A stretch of DNA of 64,000 bases from Glaciecola siphonariae. GTDB taxonomy: Bacteria > Pseudomonadota > Gammaproteobacteria > Enterobacterales > Alteromonadaceae. The stretch covers positions 62,001-126,000 of the forward strand of contig NZ_JBHSGU010000019.1 of assembly GCF_042652645.1 (NCBI RefSeq). Direction: 5' to 3'. Positions 16,880-25,683 of this stretch are shown here, in pieces; the stretch's first letter is position 1; the number at the start of each line of letters is the position of its first letter. The position numbers and the translations under genes were made by a program. The notes under the pieces were generated by a model. The model had not been told where the DNA came from, did not search any database, and was given only the letters and a program-made list of their open reading frames with translations.

Positions 16880-17971
16880 ATGAAAAAGTTCCTCACCATG
16901 ATGAGCGTGATTGCTCTAATGTTTTTACAAGCATGTTCCGGCGGCGACAATACTCAATCAGATGGGGAAGTGAAGCCGGCTAAAACATATAAGTGGAAGT
17001 TAGTGACTTCTTGGCCTAAAAACTTCCCTGGTTTAGGCCGAGCGCCAGAAACCTTTGCAACATATGTGAATGAGATGTCTGGCGGTCGCTTACAGGTAAC
17101 TGTATATGGCGCCGGAGAGCTAGTGCCGGGCTTTGAGGTGTTTAATGCAGTGTCTGGTGGCAGCGCTGAAATGGGGCATGCAGGTGCATATTACTGGAAG
17201 GGAAAAATCCCCGCAGCGCCAATTTTTTCAGCTATTCCATTTGGTATGAACGTAACGGAAATGAATGCATGGCTCCATTACGGGGGAGGGATGGAATTAT
17301 GGCGTGAACTATACGAACCCTTTGGCGTTATTCCATTTGTAGGGGGTAGCACAGGCGTGCAAATGGCGGGTTGGTTTAAAAAAGAAATAAATTCTATGGC
17401 AGATTTTCAAGGCCTTAAAATGCGTATTCCTGGACTTGGCGGGGAAGTATTCAAAAAGGTTGGAGGTTTACCGGTTACCCTCACAGGTGGAGAATTGTTT
17501 ACCTCACTACAAACCGGTGCAATAGACGCGACCGAGTGGGTGGGACCGTATAATGATTTATCATTTGGTCTGCACAAAGCTGCCCCATATTACTACCACA
17601 GTGGCTGGCATGAGCCGGGTACGAGTTTGGAGTTTATTGTTAATGCCGAGGCATTTAATGAACTGCCCGCCGACTTGCAGAAAATTGTTGAAGTGGCGAC
17701 GAAAGCTGTGAATCAAGACATGCTAGATGAATATACCGCAAAAAATCATACGGCCCTTCAACAACTTATCAACGATCACGGCATTGATGTTCGACCCCTG
17801 CCTGACGATGTTTTAGCTGCACTAAAGGCGGCCACCGCAGAGGTTATCGCGGAAAAACGTGCAGAAGATGCGAGTTTTGACAAAATATATTCGTCTTACG
17901 ATGCGTTTTACCAAAATGTAAAACGTTATCATGCTCTGTCGGAGCAGGCTTATTACAACAATAGAGACTAA
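16880..17971 (+). CDS. TRAP transporter substrate-binding protein, TakP-like
   Basis: This extracytoplasmic binding protein has a lipoprotein-type signal (MFLQAC, Cys19), so it may be anchored rather than free. The 363-residue sequence shows the DctP fold: KLVTSWPKNFPGLGRAPETF, then GLKMRIPGLGGEVFKKVGG with the ligand-binding arginine region, and TGAIDATEWVGPYND. These resemble the 2-oxo-acid-binding TakP group more than the C4-dicarboxylate DctP group, so pyruvate or another 2-oxo acid is a fair guess, by inference only. The gene order Q-M-P differs from the common P-Q-M. No sensor or regulator gene lies beside it. Confidence 0.88.
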   Translation: MKKFLTMMSVIALMFLQACSGGDNTQSDGEVKPAKTYKWKLVTSWPKNFPGLGRAPETFATYVNEMSGGRLQVTVYGAGELVPGFEVFNAVSGGSAEMGHAGAYYWKGKIPAAPIFSAIPFGMNVTEMNAWLHYGGGMELWRELYEPFGVIPFVGGSTGVQMAGWFKKEINSMADFQGLKMRIPGLGGEVFKKVGGLPVTLTGGELFTSLQTGAIDATEWVGPYNDLSFGLHKAAPYYYHSGWHEPGTSLEFIVNAEAFNELPADLQKIVEVATKAVNQDMLDEYTAKNHTALQQLINDHGIDVRPLPDDVLAALKAATAEVIAEKRAEDASFDKIYSSYDAFYQNVKRYHALSEQAYYNNRD

Positions 17972-18081
17972 AGTTTGCTGTCAGCTGGACTGATTTGTTT
18001 ATGGCGCGCATCACTATAGAATTCGCGCCCTTAGCCTTCGGGAACTCAAACTCGTATTAAGCGTACGTTTTACATTGCAAT

Positions 18082-18106
18082 AAACGAAGTATAAAAGCCT
18101 TCGTTT
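18082..18106 (+). promoter_or_regulatory. Inverted repeat in the fabV leader
   Basis: AAACGAAG (18082-18089) and CTTCGTTT (18099-18106) form a perfect 8-bp inverted repeat with a 9-base loop, just upstream of the fabV ribosome binding site. It may be an operator or a leader hairpin. Confidence 0.45.
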
Positions 18107-18122
18107 GTAAAAAGGAGCAAGC

Positions 18123-19304
18123 ATGATTATTAAGCCAAAAGTAAGAGGCTTCATTTGCACAAACGCCCACCCTGTGGGCTGTGCACAAAGCGTTGAGAAT
18201 CAAATCCAATATATTCAGGCGCAAGATTTTACCCAAGATGGACCCAAAAACGTTTTGGTAATTGGATGCAGTACAGGCTATGGCCTAGCATCGCGTATTA
18301 CCGCTGCTTTTGGCTATGGAGCGAACACCCTAGGCGTATGCTTTGAAAAAGAACCTACTGAGCGTAAAACGGGGACGGCCGGTTTCTACAATACCGCAGC
18401 ATTTCATCAAAAGGCACAAGCTAAAGGACTGTATGCTCAAAGTATAAATGGCGATGCGTTTTCTGATGAAGTAAAGCAAGCGTGCATTGACAAAATTAAA
18501 CAAGACATGGGCAAGATTGACCTTGTGATATATAGCCTCGCCTCACCACGCAGAACCGACCCTGACACCGGCGAAGTGTTCAAATCCACGCTTAAACCAG
18601 TTGGCCAGTCATACACCACTAAAACCTACGACACCGATAAAGACTTGGTACATGAGGTCACTTTAGAGCCAGCTAATGACGATGAAATAGCACAAACGGT
18701 CAAAGTGATGGGCGGAGAGGATTGGGAGCGTTGGTTGTTTCAACTGGCAAAGGCTGATGTTCTAAGTAAAGGCTGCAAAACTACGGCGTATACGTATATT
18801 GGCAAAGAACTAACATGGCCTATTTACGGTCAGGCCACGATAGGACTGGCAAAAGAAGATTTAGACAGAGCAGCTAACTCAATTATCAATAATCTCAAAA
18901 ACATATCGGTGCAAGCAAACGTATCCTCGTTAAAGGCGCTTGTGACGCAGGCGAGTTCAGCAATTCCTGTAATGCCTCTGTACATTTCTTTGATTTATAA
19001 AGTAATGAAAGAAGAAGGCTCGCATCAGGGGTGTATTGAACAAATTGCTGGCCTGTTCAATGAGCGTCTGTTTACCGAAAATCCACCGACCGATGAGATG
19101 AACCGCTATCGCATGGACACCGTCGAGACGAACGATGCTACGCAGGCCAAAATCAAAGCATTGTGGGATCAAATTGACCAAAATAACTTCCACGAATTGT
19201 CTGATTATGCAGGATATCACAAAGATTTTTTGAACTTATTTGGCTTTGACATTCAAGGTGTTGATTATGAGGCCGATGTTGACCCTATGGTGAAATGGAC
19301 TTAG
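18123..19304 (+). CDS. fabV: Enoyl-[acyl-carrier-protein] reductase FabV
   Basis: FabV reduces trans-2-enoyl-ACP with NADH in the last step of each fatty-acid elongation cycle and is the triclosan-tolerant type. The 393-residue length is typical. The NADH-binding segment VLVIGCSTGYGLASRI lies at about 44-59. The active-site Tyr-X8-Lys is at Tyr235 and Lys244 (YGQATIGLAK), matching the numbering known for the family. AAAGGAGCAAGC precedes the ATG. It is a single-gene unit closed by a terminator. Crotonyl-CoA reductase activity is a known property of some relatives. Confidence 0.95.
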   Translation: MIIKPKVRGFICTNAHPVGCAQSVENQIQYIQAQDFTQDGPKNVLVIGCSTGYGLASRITAAFGYGANTLGVCFEKEPTERKTGTAGFYNTAAFHQKAQAKGLYAQSINGDAFSDEVKQACIDKIKQDMGKIDLVIYSLASPRRTDPDTGEVFKSTLKPVGQSYTTKTYDTDKDLVHEVTLEPANDDEIAQTVKVMGGEDWERWLFQLAKADVLSKGCKTTAYTYIGKELTWPIYGQATIGLAKEDLDRAANSIINNLKNISVQANVSSLKALVTQASSAIPVMPLYISLIYKVMKEEGSHQGCIEQIAGLFNERLFTENPPTDEMNRYRMDTVETNDATQAKIKALWDQIDQNNFHELSDYAGYHKDFLNLFGFDIQGVDYEADVDPMVKWT

Positions 19305-19338
19305 TGCGTTCACGCAGTCGCGAAAACGTCTGAAAATA

Positions 19339-19386
19339 TCCACCAAAGGCCAGCGTTTAGCTGACATCTTTGGTGGAATTATTTTT
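19339..19386 (+). terminator. Intrinsic terminator after fabV
   Basis: TCCACCAAAG (19339-19348) pairs perfectly with CTTTGGTGGA (19368-19377), followed by ATTATTTTT. Confidence 0.8.
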
Positions 19387-19636
19387 GCACGACTTTGCTT
19401 GATTAAATACGCTTTTGGTATAATTGCCATAGCCTTTTTAGGGCAGTTAATGCTAAAATCGCCGCCATTCAGGGTTGGTACATGCTTCTAATGCACAATT
19501 AGATGGTTAGATATCAATACCGCTTGCAAAAAAACATAATAATAATAATGAGTTACCAAGGGATTCGCTAAAAGCAAACGCTTTTTCGAATAATTAGTCA
19601 CGTGTGTTTTATGATACATAGGCGAATAGGAAGTAA

Positions 19637-19656
19637 TTCAAACTTGCTTGTTTGAA
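19637..19656. promoter_or_regulatory. Inverted repeat upstream of nqrA
   Basis: TTCAAAC and GTTTGAA flank a 6-base spacer, 67 bases before the nqrA ATG. It is a candidate operator or leader hairpin of the nqr operon; the binding factor is unknown. Confidence 0.4.
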
Positions 19657-19722
19657 CTGCAAAAAAGTAATAAAAACAGGCACATTTAAATTGGTTTCTA
19701 AATTAAGAGTAGTCAATTGCAT

Positions 19723-21063
19723 ATGATAAAGATAAAGAAAGGTCTAGACCTTCCCATCAAAGGAGAGCCCGAGCAAACTATCGTTGATACGATAAGTGCT
19801 TCTAAAGTGGCTATCCTTGGTGAGGAATATATTGGTATGCGACCCACTATGCACGTCCAAGTGGGCGATGTGGTGAAAAAGGGTCAAATGCTGTTTGAAG
19901 ACAAGAAGAATCCGGGCGTTAAGTTTGTTGCGCCAGCAGCGGGTGAAGTTGTTGAAGTAAATCGTGGCGCTAAACGTGTATTACAATCTGTTGTGATAAG
20001 CGTAAAAGGCGATGAAGCGATAGAGTTTCCAAAATTCGATGATGCTGGCCTAGCAAGTGCTGACCGCCAAGCTATTGTTGATGCCATGATTGATTCGGCT
20101 CTTTGGACAACCCTTCGCACGCGCCCTTACAGCAAGGTACCCGCGGTTGAAAGCACTCCGCATTCAATTTTCGTAACTGCAATCGATACCAACCCTTTAG
20201 CGGTCGACCCGCAAATCGTGTTGGCTGAACGCAAAGAAGAATTTGCATTTGGTTTGAAAGTACTTGCAAAACTGACCGAAGGTAAAATTTACGTCAACAA
20301 AGCGCCTGGTGCCGATATCCCAGCCCAAGGTGAGCGTGTAGAGGTAAACGAATTTGCTGGGCCGCATCCAGCGGGTTTGGCAGGTACGCACATTCATTTC
20401 CTTGACCCCGTTGGTCAGAAAAAACGCGTATGGTATGTAAATTACCAAGACGTAATTTCAATCGGTTCAACCTTTCAAAGCGGACAGCTCGACCAAACTA
20501 AAGTTGTGTCTATTGCTGGTCCAATGGCGAAGTCACCGAAGATTGTTCGAACGCAAGTTGGCGCAAGCGTTAATGAGCTTATTGAAGGTCAATTATCGAA
20601 TGATCCGGTGCGCGTAATATCCGGTTCAGTGCTAAACGGCACCAAAGCATCAGGTCCCCATGCGTATTTAGGCCGTTATCACAATCAGGTTTCGCTGATT
20701 AAAGAAGACTCCGAGAAGAAGTTTTTTGGCTGGATTATGCCCGGCTCAAATCAACACTCTGTGACGCGTGCCTATCTAGGTCACCTAGCGGGTAAAAAGA
20801 AATTTGATATGACTTCTACAACTAATGGTTCAGACCGCTCAATGGTACCCATTGGCAACTATGAACGCATCATGCCATTAGACGTTATTCCAACATTACT
20901 GCTGCGCGATATCATATCGGGTGATACCGATAGCGCACAAACCATGGGTGCATTGGAGCTAGATGAAGAAGATTTGGCCTTGTGTACTTATGTATGTCCA
21001 GGCAAATACGACTACGGTCCTATTTTGCGTGACTGTTTAACCATAATTGAAGCTGAGGGTTAA
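19723..21063 (+). CDS. nqrA: Na+-translocating NADH:quinone reductase subunit A
   Basis: NqrA is the peripheral quinone-associated subunit of the sodium-pumping NADH dehydrogenase. The 446-residue protein begins MIKIKKGLDLPIKGEPEQ, the standard family N-terminus. Later it has HVQVGDVVKKGQMLFEDKKNPG, a barrel-sandwich-like region, and a C-terminal CTYVCPGKYDYGPILR segment also found in RnfC relatives. A TTG at 19717 opens the frame, but the ATG at 19723 fits the family; the ribosome binding site is weak. It is the first gene of nqrABCDEF, with nqrB 3 bases downstream. Confidence 0.96.
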   Translation: MIKIKKGLDLPIKGEPEQTIVDTISASKVAILGEEYIGMRPTMHVQVGDVVKKGQMLFEDKKNPGVKFVAPAAGEVVEVNRGAKRVLQSVVISVKGDEAIEFPKFDDAGLASADRQAIVDAMIDSALWTTLRTRPYSKVPAVESTPHSIFVTAIDTNPLAVDPQIVLAERKEEFAFGLKVLAKLTEGKIYVNKAPGADIPAQGERVEVNEFAGPHPAGLAGTHIHFLDPVGQKKRVWYVNYQDVISIGSTFQSGQLDQTKVVSIAGPMAKSPKIVRTQVGASVNELIEGQLSNDPVRVISGSVLNGTKASGPHAYLGRYHNQVSLIKEDSEKKFFGWIMPGSNQHSVTRAYLGHLAGKKKFDMTSTTNGSDRSMVPIGNYERIMPLDVIPTLLLRDIISGDTDSAQTMGALELDEEDLALCTYVCPGKYDYGPILRDCLTIIEAEG

Positions 21064-21066
21064 GTC

Positions 21067-22278
21067 ATGGGTTTAAAAGCATATTTAGAAAAAATCGAGC
21101 CTGATTTTGAAACAGGTGGTAAATACGAAAAGTTCTATGCGCTTTACGAAGCAGCAGCAACCATCTTTTATACGCCTGGCAAAGTAAACAAGGCGAGCAC
21201 GCACGTTAAGGATAGTATTGACCTTAAGCGCATCATGATCATGGTATGGATGGCTACCTTCCCTGCGATGTTCTACGGTATGTACAACGTAGGTTTACAA
21301 GCATCGTACGCGATTCAAGCAGGCGGGGCGCTCTACGACGGTTGGCAAGCAGGTTTGTTTACCGCTCTTGGTGGTACGCTTACTGCTGATTCCGGTTGGT
21401 TTAGTATGCTCTTTTACGGCGCATGCTTTTTTGTACCGATTTATGCAACTACGTTTATCGTAGGTGGTTTTTGGGAAGTCTTGTTCGCCTCTGTGCGTAA
21501 ACACGAGATAAACGAAGGGTTCTTCGTAACCTCAGTACTGTTCTCGCTAACACTGCCTGCAACGATTCCGCTATGGCAAGTTGCCTTGGGTATCACCTTC
21601 GGTATCGTTATCGCGAAAGAAATTTTTGGCGGTACAGGCCGTAATTTCTTAAATCCTGCCTTATCTGGCAGAGCCTTCTTATACTTTGCGTATCCTGCTC
21701 AAATATCAGGTGACCAACCGTGGGTTGCGGCTTCAATGGCCGATGGCTACTCAGGCGCAACATGGTTAAGTAATGCTGCTAATGGTCAAATGGACTACAG
21801 CGACATGACTTTATTCATGAATTCTTTCTTAGGCAATATCCCAGGCTCTGTGGGTGAAGTGTCGACATTGATGATCATGTTAGGTGGTTTATTCATTATT
21901 TATTTAGGGATTGCTAGCTGGCGTATTGTTGCTGGTGTGGGCTTAGGCGTTGCATTTTTTGCCACTTTGCTCAACTTGTTTGCGACCGACCCTAGTTCAA
22001 TCATGGCGATGCCTTTTTACTGGCACATGGTCATTGGTGGATTGGCTTTTGGTATGTTTTTCATGGCTACCGACCCGGTCTCCGCCTCTTTTACCAATCA
22101 AGGTAAATGGATGTACGGCTTCTTTATTGGCTTGATGACGGTGTTAATTCGGGTACTAAACCCGGCGTTCCCAGAAGGCATCATGCTAGCTATATTATTC
22201 GCAAACTTATGGGCGCCTTTATTCGATTATTTCGTTGCCCAGAGCAATATCAAGCGGAGGATTGCACGTGTCGGCTAA
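21067..22278 (+). CDS. nqrB: Na+-NQR subunit B
   Basis: NqrB is the largest membrane subunit. It carries a covalently bound FMN and riboflavin and forms part of the sodium path. The 403-residue protein has about ten hydrophobic segments and the flavin-attachment motif SGAT at 229-232 (Thr232). ApbE, encoded downstream, would link FMN there through a phosphoester bond. The end of the gene overlaps the nqrC start by 11 bases. It is homologous to RnfD, but the operon content identifies it as NqrB. Confidence 0.96.
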   Translation: MGLKAYLEKIEPDFETGGKYEKFYALYEAAATIFYTPGKVNKASTHVKDSIDLKRIMIMVWMATFPAMFYGMYNVGLQASYAIQAGGALYDGWQAGLFTALGGTLTADSGWFSMLFYGACFFVPIYATTFIVGGFWEVLFASVRKHEINEGFFVTSVLFSLTLPATIPLWQVALGITFGIVIAKEIFGGTGRNFLNPALSGRAFLYFAYPAQISGDQPWVAASMADGYSGATWLSNAANGQMDYSDMTLFMNSFLGNIPGSVGEVSTLMIMLGGLFIIYLGIASWRIVAGVGLGVAFFATLLNLFATDPSSIMAMPFYWHMVIGGLAFGMFFMATDPVSASFTNQGKWMYGFFIGLMTVLIRVLNPAFPEGIMLAILFANLWAPLFDYFVAQSNIKRRIARVG

Positions 22279-23035
22279 GAAAGAAACTTTAGGCAAAACA
22301 TTACTTGTTGTTATTGCTGTCTGTTTGGTGTGCTCTATTGTTGTGGCTGGTTCTGCTGTTGGCTTACGCTCCTTGCAAGAAACAAATGCCGCATTAGATA
22401 AAAAATCTAACATACTTAACGCTGCAGGTTTGCTAGGCAATGCCTCGTCAAAAGAAGAGATTGCAAAAATATATGACAAGCGAGTGGAAGAAAAATTTGT
22501 TGACTTATCAAACGGTCAATATGTGGAAAAACCATCACCTGACTTTGATATGTACAAAGCGGCAAAGCAACCTGAGTTTTCAGTCAAGGTTGAGGGCAGC
22601 AATGTAGGCTTTTTGAATCGCTCTAGTATCGCTAGCGTTTATCATGTGAAGGATGAGTCGGGCAAAGTAACTCGCATTATTCTACCTGTGCATGGCTCTG
22701 GCCTTTGGGATTTGATGTATGGTCTTTTGGCCATCGATGATGACGGGCAAACAATACGCGAATTGATTTATTATCAGCACAAGGAAACACCCGGGCTGGG
22801 CGCTGAAATTCAAAACCCAGCATGGCAAGAAAAGTGGGACGGTAAGCAGTTGTTTAAAGACGGCGAAGTCGCTATCAGCGTGGATAAAAACGTTGGCGAC
22901 GGCAATCAGTATGCAGTTGATGCATTGTCTGGCGCAACGCTAACGAGCAACGGTGTTGAAAATACTTTGCAATACTGGGCGGGTGAGAATGGCTTTGGCA
23001 CTTACCTAAAACGTCAATCTTGGAAATCTTCATAA
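22268..23035 (+). CDS. nqrC: Na+-NQR subunit C
   Basis: NqrC has one N-terminal membrane helix (about 10-32) and a periplasmic FMN-binding domain. The covalent FMN site is SGAT at 221-224 (Thr224) in DALSGATLTSNGVENTL. The frame is open to an ATG at 22235, but I start at the GTG at 22268: GGAGG lies 7 bases before it and the product then begins MSAKKETLGKTLLVV, as in relatives. The 255-residue product overlaps nqrB by 11 bases. It is related to RnfG. Confidence 0.95.
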   Translation: MSAKKETLGKTLLVVIAVCLVCSIVVAGSAVGLRSLQETNAALDKKSNILNAAGLLGNASSKEEIAKIYDKRVEEKFVDLSNGQYVEKPSPDFDMYKAAKQPEFSVKVEGSNVGFLNRSSIASVYHVKDESGKVTRIILPVHGSGLWDLMYGLLAIDDDGQTIRELIYYQHKETPGLGAEIQNPAWQEKWDGKQLFKDGEVAISVDKNVGDGNQYAVDALSGATLTSNGVENTLQYWAGENGFGTYLKRQSWKSS

Positions 23036-23044
23036 GGCACGAAC

Positions 23045-23677
23045 ATGGCTGATACTAAAGAAATGAAAAAAGCCCTCTTCGGGCCGATAGTCGATAGTAA
23101 CCCTATCGCTCTGCACGTGTTGGGCATTTGTTCAGCGCTTGCAATTACCACTAAACTCGAGACTGCATTAGTAATGTCGATGGCCGTTATTTCGGTACTC
23201 GCGTTTTCTAACCTGTTTATTTCAATGATACGCAATCAGATCCCATCTAGCGTTCGCATAATTATCCAAATGACGATTATTGCGTCTTTGGTTATTGTGG
23301 TTGACCAGATACTGAAAGCTTATTCTTATGAGATATCGAAGCAGCTGTCGGTATTTGTTGGCTTAATCATCACCAACTGTATCGTGATGGGCCGTGCAGA
23401 AGCTTATGCAATGAAGTCTCCTCCATTGATGAGTTTCCTAGACGGGATTGGCAACGGCATGGGTTATGCGTTTATCCTGATTGTTATTGGTACTGTAAAA
23501 GAGCTGTTTGGCTTTGGCACCATTTTAGGCTTTGAAATTCTGCCTTTGGTCCAAAACGGTGGTTGGTATCAAGGTAACGGCTTGCTAATTTTACCGTTTA
23601 GCTCGTTTATCTTAATTGGTTTAATGATTTGGGCAATCCGTACCGTACGCCCAGAGCAAGTAGAGCCTAAGGAATAA
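23045..23677 (+). CDS. nqrD: Na+-NQR subunit D
   Basis: NqrD is an integral membrane subunit that pairs with NqrE and helps hold the iron centre between them. The 210-residue protein has six hydrophobic segments and the family motifs GLIITNCIVMGRAEAYAMK and FLDGIGNGMGYAFIL, with the conserved cysteine in ITNCIV. It is a paralogue of NqrE and RnfE. It starts 9 bases after nqrC and ends 5 bases before nqrE. Confidence 0.96.
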   Translation: MADTKEMKKALFGPIVDSNPIALHVLGICSALAITTKLETALVMSMAVISVLAFSNLFISMIRNQIPSSVRIIIQMTIIASLVIVVDQILKAYSYEISKQLSVFVGLIITNCIVMGRAEAYAMKSPPLMSFLDGIGNGMGYAFILIVIGTVKELFGFGTILGFEILPLVQNGGWYQGNGLLILPFSSFILIGLMIWAIRTVRPEQVEPKE

Positions 23678-23682
23678 TCGCA

Positions 23683-24291
23683 ATGGAACATTATTTATCA
23701 CTTGCAATAAAAGCCATTTTTATCGAGAACATGGCGCTTTCATTATTCTTAGGTATGTGCACCTTTTTGGCAGTATCTAAAAAAGTAAAAACCTCAATGG
23801 GCTTAGGTGTTGCGGTTATCGTTGTGCTGGGTATATCGGTACCTGTTAACCAAATCATATACACAAATGTGCTTGCGCCAGGCGCTTTAGCTTGGGCCGG
23901 CTTTCCAGATGCTGATTTGAGCTTCTTGAACTTTCTAACGTTTATAGGCGTAATTGCTGCGCTAGTGCAAATCTTAGAAATGACCTTGGATAAGTTCTTT
24001 CCTGCTTTGTATAACGCATTGGGTATATTTTTACCTTTGATTACTGTGAACTGCGCCATTTTTGGTGGCGTTGCCTTTGCCGTGCAGCGTGAATATACCG
24101 TTACAGAAGGTATTGTTTATGGTGTTGGCTCTGGTATGGGTTGGGCTCTGGCTATTGTATTATTAGCGGCGGTTCGTGAAAAACTGAAGTATGCAGATAT
24201 GCCCGACGGCATACGTGGACTAGGTTCGGTATTTATGATTGCAGGCTTAATGGCGTTAGGTTTCCAGTCGTTCGTAGGTATTTCACTGTAA
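23683..24291 (+). CDS. nqrE: Na+-NQR subunit E
   Basis: NqrE is the membrane partner of NqrD. The 202-residue protein has six hydrophobic segments with inverted topology relative to NqrD, and the motifs FLGMCTFLAVSKKVKTS and LITVNCAIFGGVAFAVQRE, each with a conserved cysteine thought to bind the shared iron centre. It is a paralogue of NqrD and RnfA. It is tightly spaced with nqrD and lies 19 bases before nqrF. Confidence 0.96.
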   Translation: MEHYLSLAIKAIFIENMALSLFLGMCTFLAVSKKVKTSMGLGVAVIVVLGISVPVNQIIYTNVLAPGALAWAGFPDADLSFLNFLTFIGVIAALVQILEMTLDKFFPALYNALGIFLPLITVNCAIFGGVAFAVQREYTVTEGIVYGVGSGMGWALAIVLLAAVREKLKYADMPDGIRGLGSVFMIAGLMALGFQSFVGISL

Positions 24292-24310
24292 AGTGATTAG
24301 GAGCATATAA

Positions 24311-25543
24311 ATGAATCAGATAGAGATATATCTCGGCGTAGGGATGTTTATAGCGATTGTATTGGTGCTGGTGTTAATAATCACCTTTGCCAAGTCAAAG
24401 CTCGTTGCCAGTGGCGACGTACAAATAATGATTAATGATGATCCAGACAAGGTTATTACTGCCGCACCCGGCGGTAAGTTACTGGGCGCGTTAGCCGAAT
24501 CAGGCATTTTTGTATCATCTGCTTGTGGTGGTGGTGGTTCTTGCGGTCAGTGCCGCGTAGACATCAAAGAAGGCGGCGGTGAGATTCTTCCAACCGAGCT
24601 TGATCACATCACCAAACGTGAAGCAAAAGAAGGGTGCCGTTTGTCGTGTCAGGTTGCGATTAAGCAAGACATGAAAATTGAGCTACCAGAAGAAGTATTC
24701 GGCATCAAAAAATGGGATTGCGAAGTTATTTCAAATAACAATGAAGCAACCTTCATTAAAGAGCTTAAGCTTCAAATTCCTGACGGCGAGAGTGTGCCGT
24801 TCCGTGCAGGTGGTTATATTCAGATTGAAGCGCCGCCGCATCATGTTAAGTATAAAGATTTTGAGATCCCAGAAGAATATCGTCCAGATTGGGAGCGTTT
24901 CGGATTTTTTGATGTTGAGTCAAAGGTTGACGAAGAAACCATTCGAGCTTACTCCATGGCAAACTACCCTGAAGAAGAAGGCATTATTATGTTGAACGTG
25001 CGTATTGCTACGCCGCCGCCTAATAACCTTAGCCTGCCGGCAGGTAAAATGTCATCGTTTATATGGTCTTTAACTAAGGGCGATAAGGTTACGATTTCTG
25101 GGCCATTTGGTGAATTCTTTGCAAAAGACACTGATGCCGAAATGGTATTTGTGGGCGGCGGTGCCGGAATGGCGCCTATGCGTTCGCACATTTTTGACCA
25201 ACTTCGTCGCATTAAAACCGATCGTAAAATTACCTTTTGGTATGGTGCTCGTTCTTTACGCGAAATGTTTTATGTCGAAGATTTCGATATGCTTCAAGAA
25301 GAGAACGAAAACTTCAATTGGTACGTGGCCCTATCGGACCCTCAACCAGAAGATAACTGGGATGGTTATACAGGCTTCATTCACAATGTGTTGCTTGAAA
25401 ACTATTTGAAGGATCACCCAGCGCCAGAAGACTGCGAGTTCTATATGTGTGGACCACCTATGATGAACGCAGCGGTCATCAACATGCTAAAAGATATGGG
25501 TGTTGAAGACGAAAACATCATGCTTGATGATTTCGGTGGTTAA
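24311..25543 (+). CDS. nqrF: Na+-NQR subunit F, NADH-oxidising subunit
   Basis: NqrF takes electrons from NADH through FAD to a [2Fe-2S] cluster. The 410-residue protein has an N-terminal membrane helix (about 5-27) and a ferredoxin domain with cluster cysteines at 72, 78, 81 and 113. A ferredoxin-reductase module follows: FAD motif RAYSMANYPEE and NADH motif FVGGGAGMAPMRSHIFDQL. The C-terminal EFYMCGPPMMNAAV and a final aromatic-glycine end are typical. It is the last nqr gene before a terminator, with apbE and nqrM beyond. Confidence 0.96.
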   Translation: MNQIEIYLGVGMFIAIVLVLVLIITFAKSKLVASGDVQIMINDDPDKVITAAPGGKLLGALAESGIFVSSACGGGGSCGQCRVDIKEGGGEILPTELDHITKREAKEGCRLSCQVAIKQDMKIELPEEVFGIKKWDCEVISNNNEATFIKELKLQIPDGESVPFRAGGYIQIEAPPHHVKYKDFEIPEEYRPDWERFGFFDVESKVDEETIRAYSMANYPEEEGIIMLNVRIATPPPNNLSLPAGKMSSFIWSLTKGDKVTISGPFGEFFAKDTDAEMVFVGGGAGMAPMRSHIFDQLRRIKTDRKITFWYGARSLREMFYVEDFDMLQEENENFNWYVALSDPQPEDNWDGYTGFIHNVLLENYLKDHPAPEDCEFYMCGPPMMNAAVINMLKDMGVEDENIMLDDFGG

Positions 25544-25567
25544 TTTTTTCTAATTGACTGATATTAA

Positions 25568-25593
25568 TAAAAGGGGCATCGCGCCCCTTTTTT
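25568..25593 (+). terminator. Intrinsic terminator after nqrF
   Basis: AAAGGGGC pairs with GCCCCTTT around a short ATCGC loop, followed by more T. It separates the structural nqr genes from apbE and nqrM, although read-through is possible. Confidence 0.85.
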
Positions 25594-25683
25594 GTCTTTA
25601 TTAATGCTCACGCACGATTGTTCACTTGTTATTGGTGAGAACTAATTCAGGTGTATTAACAAATCAGGAGATTGAATCTAGTG

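Larger units (their letters stand above)
19305..19722 (+). other. Intergenic region between fabV and nqrA
   Basis: The 418 bases hold the fabV terminator and the nqr operon leader. The leader has an imperfect dyad at about 19563-19591 (ATTCG...CGAAT with AAAAGC/GCTTTT inside) and a perfect TTCAAAC/GTTTGAA dyad at 19637-19656. No reading frame longer than about 22 codons with a start was seen, and no confident sigma-70 promoter. Confidence 0.5.
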
